Part shown: positions 56,177-64,000 of the stretch, piece after piece | Numbering within the stretch: the first letter of the stretch is position 1 | Layout of the letters: each line of letters begins with the position of its first letter | Source: Rhodosporidiobolus odoratus | Taxonomy: Eukaryota > Basidiomycota > Microbotryomycetes > Sporidiobolales > Sporidiobolaceae | Assembly: GCA_034387635.1 (NCBI GenBank) | Contig: JAOANU010000015.1 | Coordinates: 62,001-126,000 of the forward strand | Length of the DNA stretch: 64,000 nt | Direction: 5' to 3' | The notes under the pieces: model-generated | Database searches by the model: none | The model's input: the letters and a program-made list of their open reading frames with translations, nothing else | What the model was told of the DNA's origin: nothing | Program-made: the position numbers and the translations under genes

Positions 56177-57893
56177 TCATTCCTCCTCCGCTTCTTCCTC
56201 TTCCTCATCCATAGCGTTGTCTGAGACTTCAGCTTCGCTCCCGGCGGCGGCGTCGTCGTCGTCATCGTCTGGCGGCGAGATGATCTGCAAAAGGAGGTTT
56301 TGTGTACCCGTTAGCAGGTAGAGTGGGCACAATGAGACAAATCAATGGCGTACATCGTTGAGGAGTTGTACAAAAGGAGCTGCTGTTTGCATCGCATCTT
56401 TCAAAATATCCAGGAAATCGGGCGAGGTGACCACCTCGTCGGAGAACTGGGTCTCTACGGCGAACGAGCGACATCTACGGGACCCGTGAGGAAATGCGTC
56501 AACGTCAGCTCCGCCGAGGACTACTCGAGGCGAACTGAGAAGGACAGAATCGTACTTGAGCAGGTCAATGTCTTTATGCGTCTTGTCCACCCCTTCAAGC
56601 TTCGGCGCGTTCTTCAGCTCGTCCTCGGCGCCAAAGATACTCGATCGCTTCTTGTCCATCCTCGGCTTTGGCTCACCGAAGAGCTTGACGAACGCGGGCT
56701 CCGCAAGGGCCTTTCGGAGCGGTTTCGGATTGCTAAGTATCGAGTTGCGGAAGAGCTTGAGCTCATTGGAGCCGGTGGACCACCAACCACAACCGAGGAA
56801 AGACTTGTTGCCAGGCTGCAGGACGAGAGAGGTGAGCGAGAATGCTGCAGGTAGAGAGACTGCGCGACCTTTGCAAACGAGCGAGACTCGCCTGGATGTG
56901 GACGTAATAAAGTCCAAAGGGGCCCTTTCGACCTGTCCGAGACGTAGAGGCGCAGAGATACCGTTTGTAAGGCGTCTTGTCCTTTGAAACTGTTTGTGAT
57001 AGTCAATCCCGTCTAAATCAGTGCGGGTCGAATCAGCAGCGCGGGAAAATGGCTCACAGCGGACATCTCGGTAGATGCGGTGCATGACATCCTTTGCAGG
57101 TAGATGGGGGACAGACCAGTCCGCTTCACTTGCCTTGGGGACCCAGGCTGTCACGAAAGTCTTGAAGTTGAGGTGAGCATGACGGTATCGAGGATCTGTA
57201 GGCAACGGTAGTGAGTATGGTCTCCGCGAGCGCGATAGGGCGTGCAGATCGTTGCGGCGAACAGAGGGAGACATGTACGAAGATGGACATACCGTTTTGC
57301 TGAAACCAGTCCCGATCATTGTTCTTGGCAAGCTCCTGGAGGAAGGACAGCGTGGAAGGCAAGATGGTGGACGTCTCGGCTGCGGAAGATTACGTCAAGA
57401 TAAGCGCGGGCGCCGGCGGGGCAGCAGAGGGGGACATACCATTCCCTTTCGGCGTTGCCGCCTTTTTCAATTGTTTCACAACGCGCGTGTTCAGTCCATC
57501 CTCGCTGTCCGAATCCTCGTCTTCGTCCTCTTCGCTGGCACTGCCTCCACTATAGTCGTCTTCGGATTCGACCTTGCGCTTCTTGGCCTTCTTCCCAGAC
57601 TCTGCTACCTTTCTAGGCGCTTTCCCCTTCCCTTTGGCCTTGGCCTTGTCATCCACGGCCGCCTTTTTCGCCTTTTTCGGAGCTAAAAACTTCTTCTTCT
57701 GCTCCTTCACGGCGCCGGCTGAGCTGCTTGCATCAGAATCGACCACTCCAGTCGATTTCGACGCAACCGAGTTGCCGTCATCGCTGTCTTCTGCTGAGCT
57801 GTGGGATGGTAATTGGCGACGAGGCTTCTTGCTAGGCGGTTTGACAGCCTTGCGTGGCTTGTCCGTAGTCTTGGACGAGCTAGAAGCAGCCAT
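56177..57893 (-). CDS. DUF2461 (TIGR02453 family) protein with basic N-terminus
   Basis: A family of unknown function found in bacteria and fungi. The N-terminal 150 residues are Lys/Ser/Asp-rich (KPRKAVKPPSKKPRRQLPSH, FLAPKKAKKAAVDDKAKAKG, RKVESEDDYSGGSASEEDED), looking nuclear. The DUF2461 domain then starts with PSTLSFLQELAKNNDRDWFQ plus QNG, then HAHLNFKTFVTAWVPKASEA, LPAKDVMHRIYRDV, RFSRAADSTRT, GPFGLYYVHIQ, LGCGWWSTGSNELKLFRNSI, LEGVDKTHKDIDLLKY and DEVVTSPDFLDILKDAMQ. NxRxWFxxN, IyRDvRFs and GggxW are the family's conserved blocks. The C-terminus is acidic (DNAMDEEEEEAEEE). The start at 57893 is preferred, but an in-frame ATG about 48 bp upstream (MEYNGVNFPHFF) is possible. It is 149 bp from the divergent Utp22 start. 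Confidence 0.85.
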
Positions 57894-58042
57894 TTGAGGA
57901 TTCGTGAAGAAGTGGGGAAAGTTAACCCCGTTGTATTCCATCTGGAGGCATGGTTTGTAATGTGTATTACAAAACAGTGAACGAGCAAATGTAATAAGAA
58001 GAGGAAGCTCAGTCCCAGTCTGTTCGCTAAACAACGCTGCCA

Positions 58043-61000
58043 ATGGCTCGTGCTGGTAAGCGATCAGCTCCCGCTGCTGCCGCCCCTACGAGCAAGAAGC
58101 AGCGCACACAAGCAATCCCTTCGACGGCTTCCGACGACAGCAACTCTTCGCTCGACCATTCCGACTTCGACGGTCAAGATGGCCTGGACGGTCTCGACGG
58201 CCTTGACGAGGAGCCAGAGAGTGAGGACGAGTTTGCTGGAGGGGCAGGAGCAGGGGAAGATGGATCGACAGACGCGGAGGAGGAAGAGCGAGACGAGGAT
58301 GAAGAGGACGAGGATAGTGCAGGAGGCGACGCCGACGACGACATGATTGGCGACGACGACGAAGACCTGCACGCAGCTCTAGAAGCCGGCTCAGACGCTG
58401 AGACGAGCGGCGATGAGGGAGGGGTGGTCGACGACGGATGGGAAACAGTCGGAACGGCGCCCTCGGAACCCCGCATTGCGCCCGCTGCCGAGCTCGACAA
58501 GACGCGCAAAGTTAAGAGGCCAAAGCCACTTTCAGCCGCCGAGCTCCGCGCTCTTGCGTTCGCAGAGCTTACCGCCTCTCCCGTATCGAATGTCCTGTCA
58601 ACACTGGTCGCTCCCCTTCTGAACCCTCTTACTCCTCCCGCCCCGGCTTCCTCACCTCTCCAGCCTGTGCTCAAGACGTTGCACTCGCACATCACTTCCC
58701 TGCCAAAACAAAAGCCCATCAGCCTTGTTCAGCTGAAGAAGCAGGGTCGCATTGTGCCCGAGGTGGTAGGGGGTGAGGGAAAGTGGGTCAAGATGGAGCT
58801 GCCATGGGAGAAGCCGCGCGGCGAGGACGTGCGGATTGTCGGCAAGTGGGCCTGGGGAGGTGCCGTGAAGGAGAAAGGGGAATATGCCGTTGACCTCGCC
58901 GTCGCCATGCCGCCAGTATGTCGATGTCAGCTCGTCTGCAACAGTGCGTTCACTCACCTTGCGACTGCAGACCCTCCTCCAACCCAAGGACTTCCTCGCA
59001 CCCCGTTTCTCCGTCAAATCCCTGCACTATCTCGTCACCCTTGCCGCCCTCCTCCCCCAATCTCTGGGTCCAACCTCAAGCTCTTTCTTACCCCTTCCTG
59101 GCTCCCGGGGCTACGCGTTGGAGATCCGCTCTGCCACTCCCAGAGGTGCGGAAAAAGTCGGACTTGGGAAGGTCAAGGGCGCTGTCCTCCGGATTCAGAT
59201 CGTCTCTCCGCCCGGCGCATTCTCCCATGCGAAGCTTTCCCCTACCAGCAACGCCGCTCGCCCACCCTCTCATGCAGCAAGCGCGGACGAGCAACCCCAG
59301 TTCGATCCCACGAGTCTCCCCTTCACCCCTCTCCGGACAACGTCTCTCCACCTGTCTTCCCTGCCGCTGCTCACATCGCATCTCAAGTACCACCACTCCC
59401 TATCGACGGCATACTCATCGTACGCCGCGTCGACGCGGCTCTTGCAGACCTGGGCTACACGACGAGGTTATGGCGCTTCGCTAGGCCTGAGCGATGACTG
59501 GTGGGCGTGGTGCGTTGCCCGATCACTCAACGCGGGGAAGGCGATGGGCGGCGACGTCGCAAGCTTGGCAGCCGGCGGCGAAGCGTGGGCCGGGTGGAGG
59601 AAGGCTATGGAATGGCTGGCTAGCGCAAACTGGACGGAGGGAATCTGGTTCAAGTCAACTGCAGAGGACACTGTACGTTCGCTCTCAGCCCTTCAATTCG
59701 CGCTCGTCGCATCTGTTCCATCTTGACCACGTTCCCCAGCAGTACGACAAAGATGACTTCCAACAAGCGTTCAAGGGTAAAGCATTGTTCGTTGATCCGA
59801 CCAGCACAGTCAACCTTGCTGCTGGGATCGAGCTCTCTACCCTCGAATTAGTGCGTGGTCCTACCTCTGCGGCGGGGTACAAGTAGATTCTGACCCCTTG
59901 TCCTGCAGCTCAAGCACGATGCTCGCGAGACTGTTTCACTTCTCCTCGCCGCTATAGAGGACGAGCGCAAGTTTGACAGCGCTTTCGTACGAGAGGTCCG
60001 AGCCGTTGAGCGCTTCGACAACTTTGCTCGGTAAGATAGGCCGCATCCCCGTTTCAGACATTAGCTGAATCTCCTCGTCCCGCAGTATTACCGTACCTCG
60101 AACGCCCAAAGTCGATGGCGACGCTTCCATCGACCATGCCGATCCTCTCACATACTTCGTGTCTTCCGTAACTGCCACCCTGCGCAGAGCGCTGGGCAAT
60201 CGTGTTCGGGCATTCATCCTCACACCGCCGCCGCCTTCCGCCTCTCCTGCCCCATCGACGCCCACACTCCAATACGCGTCAGCCGTCACTCTCACTCTGG
60301 GCATCCTGCTCGACCCATCTCAATCCCTTCGCCTTGTCGACCAGGGCCCATCCGCCGAAGACGAAGAGGCTTGCGCCGACTTCCGAGCATTCTGGGGTCG
60401 CAAGTCAGAATTGCGTCGTTTCAAGGATGGCGCAATCGTCGAGAGCGTTGTCTGGGACCAACCGGGATCGGGCGGTCTTGGACCTCAGCGCGGCAAGATC
60501 GTCCACCACATCGTCAAGTACATCCTCGATGAGCGACACGGTATCCCCGCCGACAACGTCGAATTCTTCGCGGCCCCAATGGACCATCTTCTCGTTGAAC
60601 CGGAACCTGTCCGCCGCACCATCTACCTCGAGGATTCGGTCGCAACGGGAAAGGGTTTCGGGAATGTCATCGCAGCGTTCGATGCTATCTCGAAGGAAAT
60701 CAAAGATCTCCCCGACCTCCCTCTCACCGTCGCCTCCGTACAACCGTGTTCTCCGAGCTTGCGGTACTCGACTGTGTTCACGCCGTCGCCTCGTCGCTTG
60801 AAGGATTTCGAACGACAGCCCGACTCGAGCAAGTATCTCGCTGCTCACGACATCATCCTTACGCTGGAGAGCTCTGGACGGTGGCCAGACGATCTCGAGG
60901 GTATTCAAAAAATTAAGTCTGCCTTCCTTTCCAAGATCGCCGACGGGCTGGAAGCGACACGAGCCGTCCTTCGCGCGCAGGTCGCTTTCGATCGCGAGGC

Positions 61001-62291
61001 CCGGCCCGTGGACGACAACGTCTACCTCGAGATCCTCACCGCGTCGGGGTGGGCCTTCCGTGCTCGCATCTTCTACGAGCGGTCGCAGCTATTGCTTGAG
61101 GAACGAGAAGAGCAGCTTGCCGAGGCCCCCTCGTCCACCTCCTCGTCGGCGAACTGGAATCGCCGCTTCGTCCATGCACCAAAGCACCATTCGGCCTTCT
61201 CAAATCTTCAGCATCACTTCACTTCTTACTCCCAGACCGTCCGCCTCTTCAAGCGATGGGTCTCTGCGCACATGCTTTCCCCTCACGTCTCCGATGAGTC
61301 TCTCGAGCTTCTTGTCGCCTCCGTCTTCCTCGACGCCGCCACGCCCTACGATCCACCCAACAGCGGAGCGACCGGTTTCGCCAGAGTCATGGACCGCATC
61401 ACCCGCTGGGATTGGCGCGATGAGCCTTTGCTTGTCCCCATCTACTCCTTCTCGAACGCCGTCACGTCCGGACGTCGTCCTGTACTGCCGACCGCAGACA
61501 AGACCGCGGCAGTATCCGCTTTCCAGGCGATGCGACTGGCGAAGCCGGCGATGGACGAACACGCTTGGGTCATCGCAACGGAGGACGACCTGGAAGGCAC
61601 GCGGTGGACCCAAGCCACCGGTAAGGTGGCTGCTGCGCGGATACGCGGTCTTGCCAAGGCGACGCTGAAGACGCTTGAGACCGGTGTTACGGCAGGGGGC
61701 CTTGTCATTGAGGTGCGAGGCTTTCGTCGTACGTCTAGCCGAAGGGTATCTGACGCATCCTGTCACGTCGCAGCAACTCTTCTCTCCGCCTCTTGCCGAC
61801 TACGCCTTCCTCATCCACCTCGAACCGACGGCCAATCCCCGGCATTTCCAAGCCATCTCTCCCGACTCTCGCAGTCTAGATTCTCGACCTCGATCTTCCA
61901 TCGTCTCCGGTTCGCTCATGGGTCAAGCCGCCGAAGACGATGCAATCAGGATAGGCTGGGACCCTGTGATGGAATTCTGTCGTCAATTGCAGGCACGTCA
62001 TCTCTCACCTATGGCTTGACTGTGACTGACCGCTTCCACCCTGTGTAGCGTCTCTACCCTACCCTGTTCCTTTTGTTCTACTCTGCCGAGGGCTCATCCA
62101 CGATCGGCGGCATCTGGAATCCTTATTTCGAAGGTGCGAAGGCCTTCAAAGTCGGTTCAGAGGGTCCGCAGGTACCTGTAGCCGACGCGGCGGAAGGTAA
62201 GACGAGGGTGGTGCTGGACAAGCGAGCGGTGCTGCGGGAAATACAGCGGCTCGCGGCCGGTCTAGTCGTCACGGTCGAGGAATCGCGATGA
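58043..62291 (+). CDS. UTP22: Nucleolar Nrap/Utp22, small-subunit processome protein
   Basis: Nrap family protein (Utp22 in yeast), part of the UTP-C module of the 90S pre-ribosome. The N-terminal 120 residues are Lys/Ser then very acidic, as in nucleolar proteins. Conserved Nrap blocks include PKDFLAPRFSVKSLHYLVTL, ALEIRSATPRGAEKVGLG, WATRRGYGASLGLSDDWWAW, FVDPTSTVNLAAGIELSTLE, FRAFWGRKSELRRFKDGAIV, ESVVWDQPG, GKIVHHIVKYILDERHGI, VFTPSPRRLKDFERQ and FKRWVSAHMLSPHVSDESLE. The block LVASVFLDAATPYDPPNSGA and the end FYSAEGSSTIGGIWNPYFEG are also typical. Introns are near 58914-58970, 59670-59740, 59850-59908, 60031-60085, 61711-61772 and 61992-62048. The protein is about 1,200 residues, the usual size. 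Confidence 0.94.
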
Positions 62292-62987
62292 AGGCGGGTT
62301 GGCATATCGCCGTAGTTTTCGACCGCAACTCTCTCTTCTCGGCATGGAGCCCTCGCACACGAGAGAGCGGCTGTACAGACGAGCCTGGTCGCGCGAGCTA
62401 GCAAGATAATCTTGACCCTTTTTCCATCAAGGCGGGTAGTCGTTTCCGTTTGCTGCTCACAGACTGGCTAAGGGTGTCAGCACCTGGCCTTGGCATTATT
62501 GACACGACTCGAACTGGCGTTGAACAGCACGGAAGAACGCTCATGTTGGTGGAACGGGAAAACGAAGGAAAGGAAAGGAAAAAGCGGCCCTCGCATCGCA
62601 TTGCAGCTCGCCCGGCGCCAGTACGCTCGTATAACTTGGAGGTGCCTTCGCCGATGCCAGGCCACACCGGAAACGCAAGGACAAAAGCCGTTGGTAGACC
62701 CGCTAGAAAGGAAGGTCAGCGGTGAAAACTGTCAGAGCGAGGGGAGAGCATCGGAGCATCTCGCCACGACAGCGGCAAAGCCAGTGGCTAGTAGCCAGAG
62801 AAGCAGAGTGCGTGCTGTCCAAGCGCGCGCCGACCAGAAAAGAAAAGAAAGTAGAAAGTGGGGCAAGCGAGACTGCGCATTGCGGGTGGTAAAAACTACG
62901 GAATAACAAAAGACAACAAGACCGCGACAGAAATGCGAATGTGCCCTCGACGCCTCCTATACAGACTCGAGCCAGCTGTGAAGCTGC
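62292..62987. other. Convergent 3' spacer of about 700 bp
   Basis: This is the longest clearly empty stretch. It lies between the stops of Utp22 and histone H2A. It holds purine-rich patches (about 62540-62585 and 62830-62860). Small open frames overlap on both strands and have no motif. I see nothing that looks like a tRNA or snoRNA. Confidence 0.4.
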
Positions 62988-63606
62988 TTAGAGTTCCTGT
63001 GACTGCTTGCCCTTCTTGCCAGAGGGGACCGTGTCGCCAGTCTTCTGGGGAAGGAGTTCCGAGTGGATGTTGGGGAGGACACCACCTTGAGAAATCACGA
63101 CCTGACCCAACAACCTATTGAGCTCCTCATCGTTGCGGATGGCGAGCTGAAGGTGACGGGGGATGATGCGGGACTTCTTGTTGTCACTGTGTAAAATTGA
63201 AAAGAGAAAAAGTCAGTATCTGCTTCTTTTCGCAAGTGGTGACGACGGTGCAAGGTGACAGAAACGTACCGAGCGGCGTTACCGGCAAGCTCGAGGATCT
63301 CGGCAGAGAGGTATTCGAGGACAGCGGCGAGGTAGACTGTGAAGAAGGGGACCGAAGTCAGCTTCTGAACGCGTAGATCACGCGCGGCTCTCTTCGTCTT
63401 CCATCGCTAGGAAGGAGTGGATGTAGCACAAGGGACAGAAACGTACCGGGAGCACCGGCACCGACACGCTGGGCGTAGTTACCGCGACGGAGGAGACGGT
63501 GGATACGACCGACGGGGAACTGGAGACCGGCCTTGGACGAACGCGACTGGGCCTTGGAGGAAGCGTCACCACCGGCCTTGCCGCCAGACTTGCCGCCAGA
63601 AGACAT
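62988..63606 (-). CDS. Histone H2A
   Basis: Core histone. Exon 1 encodes [20 protein letters not shown] then [20 protein letters not shown] and [14 protein letters not shown]. Exon 2 gives [20 protein letters not shown] then AAR. Exon 3 gives [51 protein letters not shown] and KKGKQSQEL. The C-terminal SQEL is the H2A.X-type SQ motif that Mec1/Tel1-like kinases phosphorylate after DNA breaks, as in yeast H2A. The introns at about 63339-63446 and 63188-63269 show that this is not an intronless histone gene. [15 protein letters not shown] and the Gln near [11 protein letters not shown] fit canonical H2A rather than H2A.Z. Confidence 0.97.
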
Positions 63607-64000
63607 GATTGAAGTAGGGTTGAGGGGGGGGGGGGGGGGGGGATGAAAGGTGGGCGAAGTAAAGGGCGCTGGTGAAGCGAGGTGACGAGAGCAAGTAGTG
63701 ATGAGAGAGAGAGTAAGCTAGGTGGCGAACGACGACACTGAGCCAGTTGACTGTGCCGTGTTTGGTGACCTCGGAGAGAAGAGAGAGAGAAGAGGAAAAT
63801 CAAGTTGACGTGCGGACGTACGCATGCTAAAAATCGCTTGACCCATGGCTCGCTCACCTTCTCTCCCCTCGCAAACAACTGGCCATCGTCTCGCGCTACC
63901 GTCGTTCAGCTTGCTTGCTTCTTTACACCTTACTCTACTCGCACTCGCAACCTCACTCTTAACCTCACCACACCACACCACCCCACCTCAACTCATCACC
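63607..64000. promoter_or_regulatory. H2A upstream region with a 19-base G run
   Basis: This is the 5' flank of the H2A gene to the window edge. An uninterrupted run of 19 G lies at 63624-63642, about 18 bp upstream of the H2A ATG, so it reads as poly-C in the H2A leader. The right end (63930-64000) is C/A-rich (cctcaccacaccacaccacc), like a fungal 5' leader on the plus strand. In fungi H2A and H2B are usually divergent neighbours, so an H2B start just beyond 64000 is likely; that is inference. Confidence 0.5.

Noticed and set aside
62292..62987. Purine-rich stretches as a hidden gene
   Set aside because: Open frames are short, overlap on both strands and lack splice-consistent continuation or motifs.

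Overview
The window is nuclear DNA of a fungus, most likely a basidiomycete yeast of the Pucciniomycotina (Rhodotorula/Rhodosporidium/Sporobolomyces type). The DNA is GC-rich and genes are close together on both strands. Almost every gene is cut by several short introns (about 50-130 bp) with gtgcgt/gtacgt/gtaagt donors, a ctgac-like branch site and a cag acceptor. The proteins are eukaryotic and fungal: a Kss1/Fus3 MAP kinase, Chs4/Skt5-type Sel1 protein, Zn2Cys6 factor, homoserine dehydrogenase and mitochondrial biogenesis genes. The genus is an inference; no rRNA or marker gene is present. Exon joins were made by eye, so outer coordinates are firmer than internal exon edges.

Layout. 1-2.0 kb: weak coding, one unrecognised + gene. 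2.45-4.96 kb: MAP kinase (-), with three microexons. 5.2-6.1 kb: dynactin p27 (+). 6.3-7.4 kb: Dpb4-like histone-fold protein (-). 7.8-8.6 kb: RNA polymerase I/III subunit AC19 (-). 9.1-10.1 kb: unrecognised (+). 10.2-12.8 kb: LtrA-like membrane protein (-). 13.4-17.9 kb: INCENP/Sli15 (+). 18.2-22.0 kb: Zn2Cys6 transcription factor (+). 22.4-22.9 kb: small membrane protein (-). 23.2-26.3 kb: Sel1-repeat Chs4/Skt5-like protein ending in a CaaX box (-). 26.6-28.2 kb: Lunapark (-). 28.2-29.2 kb: decayed coding-like stretch. 29.2-29.8 kb: small membrane protein (-). 30.1-31.5 kb: sulfotransferase-like protein (+). 31.8-33.7 kb: old-yellow-enzyme family oxidoreductase (-). 33.9-35.4 kb: homoserine dehydrogenase (-). 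35.6-36.3 kb: mitoribosomal mL41 (-). 36.8-39.7 kb: SEC23 (+). 39.1-42.9 kb: a direct repeat of about 1 kb carrying the SEC23 3' end, with a broken F-box gene between the copies. 43.0-44.8 kb: GGTase-I beta subunit (-). 45.2-46.4 kb: Sym1/Mpv17 (+). 46.5-48.6 kb: mitochondrial Obg GTPase Mtg2 (-). 48.7-51.3 kb: cytochrome b5-acyl-CoA dehydrogenase fusion (+). 51.6-53.2 kb: FAR1/FLYWCH-like zinc-finger protein (-). 53.6-56.0 kb: mitochondrial Hsp70 Ssc1 (-). 56.2-57.9 kb: DUF2461 protein (-). 58.0-62.3 kb: Utp22/Nrap (+). 63.0-63.6 kb: histone H2A (-).

The genes are mostly unrelated housekeeping functions: vesicle traffic and ER shape, mitochondria, ribosome synthesis, chromosome segregation, signalling and amino-acid synthesis. 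Many are in divergent pairs sharing short promoters, the shortest being 72 bp between start codons. I see no mobile element, CRISPR array, rRNA, tRNA or biosynthetic cluster, and no clear undescribed multi-gene system. The most unusual observations are the MAP kinase microexons with a GC-AG intron, the homoserine dehydrogenase start codon apparently split by an intron, and the SEC23/F-box rearrangement.
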